From assembly GCA_012103475.1 (NCBI GenBank), contig WLWS01000007.1, positions 1 to 64,000 of the forward strand: 64,000 bases of DNA, read 5' to 3'. The stretch comes from Gammaproteobacteria bacterium. Its GTDB lineage: Bacteria > Pseudomonadota > Gammaproteobacteria > Eutrophobiales > Eutrophobiaceae. Below are positions 18,810 through 28,480 of the stretch, piece after piece; the stretch's first letter is position 1, and every line of letters starts with the position of its first letter. Both the position numbers and the translations under genes were made by a program. Below the pieces are notes generated by a model. That model was not told the DNA's origin and searched no databases. It saw nothing but the letters and a program-made list of their open reading frames with translations.

Positions 18810-19457
18810 ATGAGTAGCACCGCAGAGGACACCAGAAACCGCGGCAAACGCAGCGGTACAGCCATTCGGGCCAAGGGACAAAAGCGCGTGGTTGCGATTC
18901 TGGAAGCCTCCCGGGCGATACTTATTGAGGATGGTTATACCCAGTTTTCGCTGAGAAATATAGCCGGTCGTGCGGGTATTCATCTGAGTAATCTGCAATA
19001 TTATTTCCCCGGTAAGGATGAACTCATTCACGGACTGATGGAGTTTATCGCTGATAAATATCTGCAGACTTATGAGACTTTGTTCAAGAAATTACCAGAC
19101 GGTCCTGAAGCACGATTGAACGCTGCTATCGAATACCTGCTTACCGATATCAGAAACAGTAAAACGCGGCGCTTTTTTGTTCAGCTCTGGGCTCTACTCG
19201 AATCTTCCGATGCCCATTCAGGTGTCTTACTGAATGAAATGTACGCGCTTCATATAAGTACACTCAACTCCCTGATTGCCGAAGTAAGCCCACACTTGAG
19301 TCCGGGTATATTACAACAACGCGCAACCATGATAGCGTCACTCATTGAAGGTATGATGCTGATGATTGAAGATGCCGATGAAAAACTGCAGCCTGGTGAA
19401 GCTGCTATTGAGGACGAATTAAAAAAACAAATACTACGCATCGCAATGGACAAATAA
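18810..19457 (+). CDS. TetR-family transcriptional regulator
   Basis: This 215-residue repressor-type protein has an N-terminal basic extension (RNRGKRSG) and a TetR helix-turn-helix at about residues 27-73: ILEASRAILIEDGYTQFSLRNIAGRAGI followed by SNLQYYFPGKDELI. The C-terminal helical ligand-binding domain is unremarkable. It is divergent from the SpdH-like operon and probably controls it. The disrupted GFA gene begins one base after its stop. Confidence 0.88.
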   Translation: MSSTAEDTRNRGKRSGTAIRAKGQKRVVAILEASRAILIEDGYTQFSLRNIAGRAGIHLSNLQYYFPGKDELIHGLMEFIADKYLQTYETLFKKLPDGPEARLNAAIEYLLTDIRNSKTRRFFVQLWALLESSDAHSGVLLNEMYALHISTLNSLIAEVSPHLSPGILQQRATMIASLIEGMMLMIEDADEKLQPGEAAIEDELKKQILRIAMDK

Positions 19458-19458
19458 C

Positions 19459-19896
19459 ATGACTTACCCTGCTACCTGAACCTGCCAGTGTGGGCAGGTA
19501 CACTACATAATAAATCATGCGCCGAAACTAACCGTTGTCTGCCACTGTACGGACTGTCAGAAAACATCGGCAGGTGCCTTGAGCCTGACCATGTTCGTTG
19601 AGCGTGAAAATTTTGAATTGCTAAGAGGTGAACTGGCCCATTTTGACCGCACGGCAGCCAGTGGAAATCGCGCGCGATGCTATTTTTGTCCGAATTGCAG
19701 TAATCGCATCTATCATGAAAACCCGGATAATAACGCCGTTCTCCGGGTAAAACCAGGGACTCTGGATAACACCGGTATTATTCAACCCGAGATGCATGTG
19801 TGGACTTCAAGCGCTCAGTCCTGGGTGAGCTTACCCGAAGATATTCCCTGTCACGAAACACAACCATCAATGGCAGAACTTCTCGGAAATAATTAG
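19459..19896 (+). pseudogene. GFA/CENP-V-family protein with in-frame TGA at codon 7
   Basis: From the ATG at 19459 the frame reads MTYPAT-[TGA]-TCQCGQVHY, then CHCTDCQKTSAGALSLTMF, and continues to 19896 with CYFCPNCSNRIYHE. This is the zinc-binding cysteine pattern of the GFA (glutathione-dependent formaldehyde-activating-like) fold. Without the TGA the protein would be 145 residues. The stop lies inside a near-duplication ACCTGA-ACCTGC; removing six bases restores the expected MTYPATCQCGQV start. No alternative start retains the first cysteine motifs (the first is TTG 19579). A perfect 7-bp hairpin (19480-19499) follows the TGA. I regard a six-base duplication as most likely. Confidence 0.65.
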
Positions 19897-21797
19897 GCTT
19901 CCAGAAAGGCCTTATCTTCCAGGTAACTTACAATTTCCATGGTCGCTTCTTCCGCAGAACATTCAAGCGTTTTAATTTCAATCTCTGCGTTCTCCGGTTC
20001 TTCATAGCTTGAGTCTATGCCGGTGAAATTTTTTATTTCACCCAGTCGTGCCTTTTTATAAAGACCTTTTCTATCGCGTCTTTCACATTCTTCCAGCGGC
20101 GTATTGACAAAAATTTCAATAAATTCGTTATCCTCTACCAGACTACGTGCGAGTCGGCGTTCACTTACAAAAGGTGAGATAAACGAGACGATGACAATAA
20201 GGCCTGCATCAACCATTAGTTTTGCTGTCTCGCCAACGCGACGGATATTTTCAACCCTGTCTACGTCGGTAAAACCAAGATCCTTATTAATTCCATGACG
20301 AATATTATCGCCATCAAGCACATAGGTATGCCTGCCAAGATCCATCAATTTTTTATCAACCAGGTTCGCTATAGTTGATTTACCCGAGCCTGACAAACCG
20401 GTAAACCACAACACACAGGGCTTCTGATGTTTGAGCTCGGCGCGCGCTGACTTGTCGATTGCCATATCCTGCCACACCACGTTTTTGGCACGACGCAGGG
20501 AAAAATCAAGCATGCCAACACCCACCGTGTTGTTTGTAATTCTATCGATAAGAATAAAACTGCCGGTACGACGATTATCTTTATAACTGTCGAAGGCAAT
20601 AGCCTGGCTGAGGTTGATATTGCAATAACCTACTTCATTTAATTCAAGCGATTTACCCGGCTCATGTTCAAAATTATTTATATTCAACTTGTATTTGAGC
20701 TCAGTTACGGTCGCGGGGCTCAACTTGTTTGTCGTTTTGAGTAGATACTGACGACCAGGTAACAGTTGATCCTCGGCCATCCAAAATATGTGAGCCGCGA
20801 ACTGGTTCGATTGCTCGGCTGGTGATTCCGCAGCACAGATTACATCGCCGCGTGAAATATCGACTTCGTCCTCCAGGGTCAGAGTAATCGCCTGATCGGC
20901 GACAGCCTCTTGTAATTCACCATCATGCGTAACAATGCTTTTAACACAACTTCTTTTTCCTGAAGGAATTACAATCACTTCCTCACCGACATGAATATTC
21001 TTTCCAATCGTGGTGCCGGAGAAACCTCTGAAATTCAGGTTCGGTCTGTTCACCCACTGCACCGGTAGACGAAAAGGCATCTGACTATGGTCTTTAGCAA
21101 CGTCGACATGCTCAAGAAAAGGTAACAGAGCCGAACCCTTGTACCAGTCCATTTGCTCTCCAGCTCTTGTAACATTTTCTCCGTTCAGCGCCGACAAGGG
21201 TATACAGGTGATATCTGTGAAAGTCAGATCCGCAGCAAGAGTCAAATAGTCCTGCTCAATACTCTGAAAAATATCCTGCGAGTACTCAACCAGATCCATT
21301 TTGTTAATCGCTACAACAATATGTTTTACACCCAGAAGAGAAGCAATATAACTATGTCTGCGTGTCTGCGTTAATACGCCTTTTCTGGCGTCAATCAGGA
21401 TGATAGCCAGATCCGCTGTAGAAGCTGCAGTAGCCATGTTACGGGTGTACTGTTCATGACCCGGTGTATCGGCAACGATAAATTTTCGTTTATCGGTTGA
21501 AAAATATCGATAGGCAACATCGATGGTTATCCCCTGTTCCCGTTCAGCAGCCAGTCCATCGACAAGTAAAGCCAGATCCATCTTGTCGCCTTGCGTGCCC
21601 ATTTTTTTACTGTCGTTTTCGAGGGTCTGCAGCTGATCTTCGTAAATCAGTTTAGAATCGTAAAGCAATCGCCCGATAAGGGTGCTCTTCCCGTCATCCA
21701 CACTGCCACAGGTAATGAATCTCAGAAAACTTTTGTGTTCCTGGCTCAGTAAGTAGGCTTCTATGTCTTTTTCGATTAAATCGGATTGATGAGCCAT
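19893..21797 (-). CDS. cysNC: Sulfate adenylyltransferase subunit 1 / adenylylsulfate kinase fusion
   Basis: This 634-residue bifunctional enzyme (NodQ-like) couples GTP hydrolysis to APS formation and then phosphorylates APS to PAPS. Residues ~20-240 are an EF-Tu-like GTPase ([39 protein letters not shown]). Beta-barrel domains follow to ~430. The C-terminal ~190 residues are APS kinase with [17 protein letters not shown] and [15 protein letters not shown]. It works with CysD; its ATG overlaps the cysD stop by one base. The end overlaps the convergent GFA stop by four bases. Confidence 0.95.
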   Translation of the reverse strand: MAHQSDLIEKDIEAYLLSQEHKSFLRFITCGSVDDGKSTLIGRLLYDSKLIYEDQLQTLENDSKKMGTQGDKMDLALLVDGLAAEREQGITIDVAYRYFSTDKRKFIVADTPGHEQYTRNMATAASTADLAIILIDARKGVLTQTRRHSYIASLLGVKHIVVAINKMDLVEYSQDIFQSIEQDYLTLAADLTFTDITCIPLSALNGENVTRAGEQMDWYKGSALLPFLEHVDVAKDHSQMPFRLPVQWVNRPNLNFRGFSGTTIGKNIHVGEEVIVIPSGKRSCVKSIVTHDGELQEAVADQAITLTLEDEVDISRGDVICAAESPAEQSNQFAAHIFWMAEDQLLPGRQYLLKTTNKLSPATVTELKYKLNINNFEHEPGKSLELNEVGYCNINLSQAIAFDSYKDNRRTGSFILIDRITNNTVGVGMLDFSLRRAKNVVWQDMAIDKSARAELKHQKPCVLWFTGLSGSGKSTIANLVDKKLMDLGRHTYVLDGDNIRHGINKDLGFTDVDRVENIRRVGETAKLMVDAGLIVIVSFISPFVSERRLARSLVEDNEFIEIFVNTPLEECERRDRKGLYKKARLGEIKNFTGIDSSYEEPENAEIEIKTLECSAEEATMEIVSYLEDKAFLEA

Positions 21798-22699
21798 CAG
21801 AAGTAGCCCTCCTGTTTCTTCTTCTCCATCGAAGCCGCGGCATCGTGATCAATGACTCTTCCCTGTCGTTCAGAAGAGGTGGTCAGTAACATCTCCTGAA
21901 TAATTTCTGGCAATGTTGCCGCTGAAGATTCAACGGCACCTGTCAGGGGATAACAACCGAGTGTGCGAAAACGAACCATTTTCATCATTGGTTCTTCACC
22001 GGGCTCAAGTGGCAGACGCTCATCGTCAACTTTGATCAGCACCCCATCGCGTTCTACTACCGGTCGCTCTTTCGCCAGGTAAAGTGGCACTATGGGGATG
22101 TTCTCTTTGTATATGTATTGCCAGATGTCGAGTTCGGTCCAGTTAGACAGAGGAAATACACGTACACTTTCACCTTTGTGAATGCGGGTGTTGTAGATGT
22201 CCCAAAGTTCAGGTCGCTGGGTTTTCGGATCCCAGCGGTGCTGATCCGAACGAAACGAAAATATTCTCTCCTTCGCTCTCGACATTTCTTCATCACGACG
22301 GGCACCGCCAAAGGCTGCGGTAAACTGGTGTTTGTCCAGTGCCTGCTTAAGCGCCTGAGTTTTCATAATGTCGGTATGCACCTGCGAACCATGTGAGAAA
22401 GGGCCAACCCCCTGCTTCACCCCGTCCTCATTTATGTGGACCAACAACTCAAGACCAAGCTCTTTGGCCAGATTGTCACGAAATTCAATCATTTCATGAA
22501 ATTTCCAGGTGGTATCAACATGCAGCAGGGGAAACGGAGGCTTTGAAGGATAGAAGGCTTTCATTGCCAGATGCAGCATGACTGCAGAATCCTTGCCAAC
22601 GGAGTACAACATTACCGGGTTGTCTGACTCCGCAGCGACCTCGCGCATGATAAAAATACTTTCGGCTTCTAATCTTTCGAGATGGGTCAGTTCCGACAT
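21797..22699 (-). CDS. cysD: Sulfate adenylyltransferase subunit 2
   Basis: CysD makes APS from ATP and sulfate, driven by the CysN GTPase. I chose the ATG at 22699 (300 residues, starting [15 protein letters not shown]), which matches the family N-terminus; the open frame extends 17 codons further to 22750. Motifs are [18 protein letters not shown] (PP-loop), [34 protein letters not shown], and the C-terminal [13 protein letters not shown]...EGYF. The divergent LysR gene and a palindromic operator lie upstream. Confidence 0.94.
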   Translation of the reverse strand: MSELTHLERLEAESIFIMREVAAESDNPVMLYSVGKDSAVMLHLAMKAFYPSKPPFPLLHVDTTWKFHEMIEFRDNLAKELGLELLVHINEDGVKQGVGPFSHGSQVHTDIMKTQALKQALDKHQFTAAFGGARRDEEMSRAKERIFSFRSDQHRWDPKTQRPELWDIYNTRIHKGESVRVFPLSNWTELDIWQYIYKENIPIVPLYLAKERPVVERDGVLIKVDDERLPLEPGEEPMMKMVRFRTLGCYPLTGAVESSAATLPEIIQEMLLTTSSERQGRVIDHDAAASMEKKKQEGYF

Positions 22700-22819
22700 A
22701 AACTCATTTGTCCGCAGTTTTCGTGATATTTCCTCCCCGGGATTTAACACACCAGGGAAATCGAGGCGTGAGGATAAGACGTAGACGTTAATATTAAAAG
22801 CAGGATATAAAGGATATTG

Positions 22820-22838
22820 CTATCGGTTTTACCGATAG
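22820..22838. promoter_or_regulatory. LysR-type operator between cysD and the LysR gene
   Basis: CTATCGGT-TTT-ACCGATAG is a perfect inverted repeat with 8-bp arms. It contains ATC-N9-GAT, a classical LysR-type binding motif. It lies 33 bases before the LysR start and about 120 bases before the chosen cysD start, the normal place for an autoregulatory and activating site. Confidence 0.65.
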
Positions 22839-22871
22839 TAGAATAAGATCATCTAAAACAGCTCAAAGCCG

Positions 22872-23720
22872 ATGAAATTCACTATCAAGCAATTACGCAT
22901 TTTTCTGGAAGTCGCCAGACATGAAAACCTGTCACGTGCCGCAACCAGCCTGCATATGTCGCAATCGGCAGTGAGTGAAGCCCTTCTGAATCTGGAACAA
23001 GCCTATCAGGTTGTACTTTTTGATCGCTTAAGTAACCGGCTTGAACTGAACGCCACCGGCAATAGTCTGCGCCAGGAGGCCGAAAAACTACTCGCGCACT
23101 GCCACAGTTTTGATGAAAAACTGGCGGCTCACAAAGAATTGGGACATCTCAAAGTAGACGCGAGCTTCACCATCGGCAACCATCTCGCCACTCGCTATCT
23201 GGCTCTTTATCTGGCAGAACACCCTGACGCCGATGTTCAACTGGAAACGGCGAATACACCAGATGTCGTTGCCAAAATTCTAAACTACGAAGTTGACATC
23301 GGCATGATTGAGTCAGAAGTGCAGCATCGGGACCTTGAACTTATTCCCTGGCGCGAAGATGAACTTGTGGTTTTTTGTTCGGCGAGTCATCCGCTGGCGG
23401 CACAGAAAACGCTGCGTCCGAAAGATATTAAGAATGCGGCCTGGATACTCCGCGAGCCGGATTCCGGTGCAAGACATACTTTCGAGAAAGCGCTGAGTGA
23501 GTTACTACCTGATATCAATATTTATCTGGAATTTAAACACAATGAAGCAATAAAAAATGCCGTGGAATCGGGTCTCGGAATCGGTTGTCTTTCGCGAATC
23601 GTGTTGCAGAGAAATTTTGATAATGGTGATTTAGTTCCGCTTAAATTACCGCGACGAAAACTTCGGCGTACTTTTTATTTTGCATTACCGAAAAAAACGT
23701 TTCAACAAACCGGCCGTTGA
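22872..23720 (+). CDS. LysR-family regulator (C-terminal end frameshifted)
   Basis: This LysR-type regulator has the N-terminal winged helix IKQLRIFLEVARHENLSRAATSLHMSQSAVSEALLNLE and a periplasmic-binding-like effector domain. It reads to a TGA at 23718, giving 282 residues. The +1 frame just beyond (VDSWMRVCRSMDKQEM, stop at 23764-23766) looks like the natural C-terminus, so one extra G near GGCC 23712-23715 may have shifted the frame. Divergent from cysD, it may control sulfate activation in a CysB/CysL-like way; this is inferred from position. Confidence 0.83.
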   Translation: MKFTIKQLRIFLEVARHENLSRAATSLHMSQSAVSEALLNLEQAYQVVLFDRLSNRLELNATGNSLRQEAEKLLAHCHSFDEKLAAHKELGHLKVDASFTIGNHLATRYLALYLAEHPDADVQLETANTPDVVAKILNYEVDIGMIESEVQHRDLELIPWREDELVVFCSASHPLAAQKTLRPKDIKNAAWILREPDSGARHTFEKALSELLPDINIYLEFKHNEAIKNAVESGLGIGCLSRIVLQRNFDNGDLVPLKLPRRKLRRTFYFALPKKTFQQTGR

Positions 23721-23771
23721 CTCGTGGATGAGAGTTTGCCGCTCGATGGACAAGCAGGAAATGTAACAGGC

Positions 23772-24539
23772 CTAGAACTTTGAGAAATCGGCAGGGCGTT
23801 TTTCCATGAATGCAGTTAGCGCCTCTTTACACTCGGCACCATCCAGCATTGGAATAAAACTCTGGTTTTCTCTTGCCGCCGCCGTTTGTATTTGCTCGTG
23901 CATCGCCGCACGCAGAAGCCTTTTTGTTGTCCGTGTTGCGGCTGGTGGCTGTGCGGCTATTTTCAGCACTACATCCTTCGCGGTTTGTTCCAGTTCAGCG
24001 CTTTTCACTTTCTCGTTAACAATGCCGACATCAATTGCCGTATCAACATCAAACATTTTACCGAGCAAAAGCAATTCTGAAGCTTTCTGATGCCCCATAA
24101 GCGCCGGCAGGATATGGGTGGAACCGGCTTCAGGGCATAATCCGATATTGACAAAAGGCATCTGAAAACGTGAGTCTTCTGCCGCATAAACAAGATCACA
24201 ATGTAAAAGCATGGTAACGCCGATACCGACCGCAATACCGTTGACAGCCGCTACAATTGGTTTTTCCGCAGCGATCATGGCACGAACAAACTGCAGAACC
24301 GGGCTGCTATCATCGACTGGCGGGTTTTTTAAAAAATCCTTAATATCGTTACCACTGCAGAAACTATCTCCCGAACCTTTAATCAGGATCACTCTGATAT
24401 TTTGATCATCGTTAGCACTTTCTACTGCATCTGCCAGAGCCTGATACATTGCTAAATCCAGCGCGTTCTTCTTATCCGCCCGATCGATTGTCAGGCTGAG
24501 AATTTTTTCATTAATAGCGGCTTTTATATAGTCACTCAC
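23772..24539 (-). CDS. Enoyl-CoA hydratase/isomerase family protein
   Basis: This 255-residue crotonase has the oxyanion-hole segments DSFCSGNDIKDFLK and NGIAVGIGVTMLLHCDLVYA, then FVNIGLCPEAGST with a Glu where enoyl-CoA isomerases and hydratases often have an acidic residue. The C-terminus is ALTAFMEKRPADFSKF. The substrate is unknown. It is alone, 28 bases upstream (in sense) of nothing obviously related; the ATP-grasp gene precedes it on the same strand. Confidence 0.85.
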   Translation of the reverse strand: MSDYIKAAINEKILSLTIDRADKKNALDLAMYQALADAVESANDDQNIRVILIKGSGDSFCSGNDIKDFLKNPPVDDSSPVLQFVRAMIAAEKPIVAAVNGIAVGIGVTMLLHCDLVYAAEDSRFQMPFVNIGLCPEAGSTHILPALMGHQKASELLLLGKMFDVDTAIDVGIVNEKVKSAELEQTAKDVVLKIAAQPPAATRTTKRLLRAAMHEQIQTAAARENQSFIPMLDGAECKEALTAFMEKRPADFSKF

Positions 24540-24567
24540 ATTGGATCCCCGTGATTTTTCATCGCAA

Positions 24568-25680
24568 TTATTCTACGTCAAACTGTCTGTAAAGTAGATC
24601 TACTTTGCTCTTCAACATACTCATTGCCTGCATTTCATTTTCAACCTCAGCTATTATCGTCATCAGCGGGTACCCTTTGTGAATACTAGAACCTGGAAGA
24701 GGAATATCAGCAGTAATCGTTCCTGCCCCGGATGAAGAATAGATTAAATTCAGATCATCAGGGCAACGCAACTCATCTCCGGCAAAAAGATAGGCCTTTG
24801 CCCGCATAGCGCTCACTCTACTCAGAGCCCGCGGCAATTCACCTTCGCAGGCTTGCCGGTGTGCGAGCAATAGTGGAAAGCTGAGACTCGGTTCCAGAAT
24901 TTCAACTGAGGCGCTATATCGCGGATTGATTTCAATTGGATAAATTCTTCCGTCCCGACAAATCCCATCAACACAAAACAGACCTTTAAGACTGAAGTTT
25001 TTTGTCAAAGCGCTGCCGATACTCTGCCATTGCACTCTTTCTTCCTCAGCAATCTGCAAAGGCCCGATACTGCCGCAATAAGCGTAGGCCGCTGCATTAA
25101 GAAAGGTCTCACCAATAAGCTGTCGACTGACGCCAATCAGGCAGGCCTCCTGACCATTGCCGAGAAATACGCCCGCGCGGGACTCACCTTCTATGAATCC
25201 CTGTAAGTAGTAATCATCACCTACCTCCTGCTTCGATTGATAACTCTGAATATCGCGACCACCGGCGCCATGCAAAGGCTTACGCAACCATGAACCGGTT
25301 TCTACCGTCGTACGGCTGACTTCGGGATGCGCAATACCAGCGGCGGCGTAACAATCCTGAAGCCTTTGCGGGTTGCGAATGGCTCGACAGACTTTTGTTG
25401 AATTGCCCAACAAAGGTCTTTGTTGTTCCAGAATCTCCAGCACAGACAAATGACTTTCCAGTGCGCCTGTATAGATAAAAGGCAGCTCGGCCGTGTTTTT
25501 CATGCAATCCACGAGACCCTGTGGATAAGAATCCGGTTCAACAAGCTGACCTGTGAATTCACTTTGCAGATCAAAGTCTCCAAACTGGTCTATCCAGTAA
25601 GGTGTGAAACCGGCCCTTCTGGCAGAGAAACAGGCAGCACGGGCGCTGGCTCCGACAATAATCAGGTCTTCGTTTGGCAT
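24568..25680 (-). CDS. ATP-grasp family protein
   Basis: This 370-residue protein has an N-terminal nucleotide-binding-like strand (DLIIVGASARAACFSARRAG) and an ATP-grasp core: WLRKPLHGAGGRDIQSY as the ATP loop, YYLQGFIEGESRAGVFLGN, and PIEINPRYSASVEILE with the metal-binding Glu/Asn. ATP-grasp enzymes join a carboxylate to an amine or thiol through an acyl phosphate. Its pairing with a divergent RimK-like ligase recalls the ATP-grasp genes of bacterial tetrahydromethanopterin clusters, but no other genes of that pathway are in the window. The product is unknown. Confidence 0.75.
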   Translation of the reverse strand: MPNEDLIIVGASARAACFSARRAGFTPYWIDQFGDFDLQSEFTGQLVEPDSYPQGLVDCMKNTAELPFIYTGALESHLSVLEILEQQRPLLGNSTKVCRAIRNPQRLQDCYAAAGIAHPEVSRTTVETGSWLRKPLHGAGGRDIQSYQSKQEVGDDYYLQGFIEGESRAGVFLGNGQEACLIGVSRQLIGETFLNAAAYAYCGSIGPLQIAEEERVQWQSIGSALTKNFSLKGLFCVDGICRDGRIYPIEINPRYSASVEILEPSLSFPLLLAHRQACEGELPRALSRVSAMRAKAYLFAGDELRCPDDLNLIYSSSGAGTITADIPLPGSSIHKGYPLMTIIAEVENEMQAMSMLKSKVDLLYRQFDVE

Positions 25681-25784
25681 CGAGTGGCTAATCAGAATTC
25701 AAGTGAATATGTTGTTATGATACGAATCAAAATAATAATCTGTTTAATTATGCAGAGAATAATAACACCAGTCGAAGTCAGCGC

Positions 25785-26705
25785 ATGAAGTCGAAACACA
25801 TTGTCATATTTTCCGATACAGACGGTTTGCATGAAGGCAACCTGAGTAAGGCTTTCAAAAAACAGGGCGTGAGTAGTAGCCGTGTGTCCTTGATGGATTG
25901 CCAGTTAAATTATGGTGAAAACAGCAGCGGATTACTTTTGCCGGGTATGCATGACACTCTTCCCGCTGCCGCTTTCGTTCGTGCTATTCCTGACGGCAGT
26001 TTTGAACAGGTCACTTTCCGCCTTGATATTCTGCACGCACTGGAGGCCTCCGGAGTTCTGGTTTACAACACGGCCCGTGCTATAGAACGTACAGTAGATA
26101 AAGGCATGACCAGTTTTTTACTCGCACGAGATAATATTCCATCACCTTCAAGCTGGGTTTGCGAGTCCGCGGCTGAAGCACAAAAAATCATTAAAAAAGA
26201 AACCAGAGGTGATGCAAAGCTGGTTTTGAAACCTCTATTCGGCAATTGCGGTCGAGGTCTGCAGCTACTTGATCGCTCAAGCGCCGTACCAAGCGAAGAA
26301 GAAGTAGATGGTGTCTATTATCTTCAAAAACAAATCTTGCATGACGGTCCACAGGCTCGCGACTGGCGCGTATTGGTAATTGCAGACAGGGCAATCGCTG
26401 CTATGGAACGAATTTCAGATCACTGGATTACCAATCGGGCCAGAGGTGGAAAATGCCTCCCTGCGGTACTGACACCGGAGATTCGCGAACTGGCTGAAGC
26501 TGCCAGTCACAGTGTTGGTACAGCTTATGCGGGAGTTGATATTATTCGTGACACAGACGGTAAGTACCTGGTCCTGGAAGTTAACAGCGTACCCGCCTGG
26601 CGTGGCTTACAGTCGGTCGTGGAAAAAGATATCTGTCAGTTACTGGCGGATGATTTATTGCGACGCTGCGGCTCAACAACAGGCGCTGCAATGACCCCCG
26701 TTTAA
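25785..26705 (+). CDS. RimK-like ATP-grasp ligase
   Basis: This 306-residue ligase has AIERTVDKGMTSFLLARDNIP, the ATP-binding loop KLVLKPLFGNCGRGLQLL, YYLQKQI, DWRVLVIADRAIAAM and the metal-binding end YLVLEVNSVPAWRGLQ. It belongs to the RimK/glutamate-ligase ATP-grasp group, which adds amino acids to a carboxylate. Related proteins are found in methylotroph tetrahydromethanopterin gene sets (MptN-like), so a role in cofactor glutamylation is possible but unproven. It is 104 bases from, and divergent to, the other ATP-grasp gene. Confidence 0.78.
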   Translation: MKSKHIVIFSDTDGLHEGNLSKAFKKQGVSSSRVSLMDCQLNYGENSSGLLLPGMHDTLPAAAFVRAIPDGSFEQVTFRLDILHALEASGVLVYNTARAIERTVDKGMTSFLLARDNIPSPSSWVCESAAEAQKIIKKETRGDAKLVLKPLFGNCGRGLQLLDRSSAVPSEEEVDGVYYLQKQILHDGPQARDWRVLVIADRAIAAMERISDHWITNRARGGKCLPAVLTPEIRELAEAASHSVGTAYAGVDIIRDTDGKYLVLEVNSVPAWRGLQSVVEKDICQLLADDLLRRCGSTTGAAMTPV

Positions 26706-26717
26706 CAACTCGAGCCC

Positions 26718-28340
26718 CTAACTCTGTGCGCGCATTCCTTTAATCCCTTCAACAAATCGCGACAGCGTCTGTGACAGCTCACCACGTTTGAGCATGATCT
26801 CAACTAACTGAAACGAAGACTCATCGGCAACCGAAGCATTCAGCGCATCTCTCAGTTCGAGTCTTGTATTAGCACGTCGACCAACACCACCCAGACTGTC
26901 GGCAATATTTGCATAGTTTATATGGTCAAGATCATTAAACTTCGATTCAGGTTGAAAGGCCCGCAGCATTTCCCAGCTACTATTGTTAAGAAGCAGAACA
27001 ACAGGGTTCCAGCCATAACGTTTGCAGTTCAATAACTCCCAGCCTGTCATTTGAAAGGCACCATCTCCGACCATGATAATCGGTCGGCGACCAGTGGCCG
27101 CCTGCACTCCGAGTCCGGCAGGCACACCAAACCCCATCGTCGCGTAATAGCCCGGTGCCACCAATTCGGTATGCTCTATATCCAGTGCAGTAAAAAGACA
27201 ATCACCCATGTCAGCTGCGATTGGCATACGCTCGTGATCCTCAAACATATCGTTAACGGCGCGGGCGATATCTGTCGGTGTAATCGCCTGCTCATCGGCT
27301 GATAAACTGGCAGGATAATCCAGTTCAACTGCCGCCTGAGGTTTTTTTGTTTCCAGTTTTTGATTTAGTGTTTTAACCAGCGAGGTAATCGGCATGTCCA
27401 GATAAGAGTGGTAACCCAGCGAGACACGACCATCACTGGCTAGAATGGTTTTTCTCAGGTCGATTTTTTTCTCAGAGATTCCGAAATTTGTGTCCGACAA
27501 TAAAACACCCAGGAGAATCAGTGCATCCGAATTTTCCACCATTTGCGTAATTCGGGCATCACCAGCCTTACCCATATAGGTTCCTTGCAATGGCACCTCC
27601 TGTCCGGCGAGTAAACCACGACCCATAAAAGTCGTCACGACTGGCACATTCAACTTCTGGCACAGTTCTCTTACCGCATCTTCCAGACCGTAGCGACGAA
27701 TCTCGACACCGACCATCATTACCGGTGACTTCGCACTCGCCAGTCTGGTGATAATCTCATCCGCGCAGGCCGCCAGTGCATCCGCATCGGCAATATCTGC
27801 CTCAACGGGTCCCGGCACTTCCGCACAGTTATCGAAGACCTTATCGCGAGGGACTTCAATATAAACCGGCCTGGATTCAAGTATGCAATTTCGTAGAACG
27901 CGCGCAATCAGATCCGGTGCTGTTTTCGGATCGTCGAGAATTACCTGATCACAAGTGACCTCCTTAAACATCTGCATCTGTGAAGAGAGTTGCTTGGCCT
28001 GATGATGCACCAGCAGACCCGTGCTTCTATCCGCCTCGCCCGGGCCACCGGACAATACAATCACGGGTGATTTCTCTGCATAGGCCGCAGCTACCGGATT
28101 AACCATGTTAAAGGCACCGGCACCGTAAGTGACCGCGGCGACCGAAGGTTTAGAGTGAAAACGGGCAGCGGCATCGGCGGCAAAACCAACAGCAGGTTCA
28201 TGACTGAAAGTATAAAGCGGTAATATCTCTGATTCTTCCATTACCTTGAACAGAGGCAGCGCAAAGTCTCCGGGTATTCCGAAAATTTCTTCAACGCCAT
28301 AATTTTTCAGACCCAGGAGCAGGGATTCGGCAAGATTCAT
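26718..28340 (-). CDS. Thiamine-diphosphate decarboxylase (indolepyruvate/phenylpyruvate type)
   Basis: This 540-residue enzyme would decarboxylate an aromatic 2-oxo acid to the aldehyde. The N-terminal Pyr domain carries the TPP-activating Glu in YTFSHEPAVGFAADAAAR. A central domain follows, and the C-terminal PP domain has the TPP motif beginning GDGAFQMTGWELLNCKRYGW and ending LLLNNSSWEM. It is most like the Azospirillum-type phenylpyruvate/indolepyruvate decarboxylases (~535-545 residues). The divergent Lrp-type regulator in front of it supports control by an amino acid. It may lead to phenylacetate or indoleacetate; this is inference. Confidence 0.85.
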   Translation of the reverse strand: MNLAESLLLGLKNYGVEEIFGIPGDFALPLFKVMEESEILPLYTFSHEPAVGFAADAAARFHSKPSVAAVTYGAGAFNMVNPVAAAYAEKSPVIVLSGGPGEADRSTGLLVHHQAKQLSSQMQMFKEVTCDQVILDDPKTAPDLIARVLRNCILESRPVYIEVPRDKVFDNCAEVPGPVEADIADADALAACADEIITRLASAKSPVMMVGVEIRRYGLEDAVRELCQKLNVPVVTTFMGRGLLAGQEVPLQGTYMGKAGDARITQMVENSDALILLGVLLSDTNFGISEKKIDLRKTILASDGRVSLGYHSYLDMPITSLVKTLNQKLETKKPQAAVELDYPASLSADEQAITPTDIARAVNDMFEDHERMPIAADMGDCLFTALDIEHTELVAPGYYATMGFGVPAGLGVQAATGRRPIIMVGDGAFQMTGWELLNCKRYGWNPVVLLLNNSSWEMLRAFQPESKFNDLDHINYANIADSLGGVGRRANTRLELRDALNASVADESSFQLVEIMLKRGELSQTLSRFVEGIKGMRAQS

Positions 28341-28480
28341 GATAATTCTCCGCTTATTCAGATTTTGAGAAATAATAGTGCTAAATCTTAAAAATTATCT
28401 TGCCATTGCACATGGTATTTAGGTATTTTTAGCAATTAATATTCTATATTTAAATATATTTATTAACTTTATTGCTTCAA

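Noticed and set aside
19477-19479. Second selenocysteine codon in the GFA gene
   Set aside because: The TGA is not at a conserved cysteine, both CQC cysteines remain, and the following hairpin loop is too close to the TGA. A six-base duplication explains it better.
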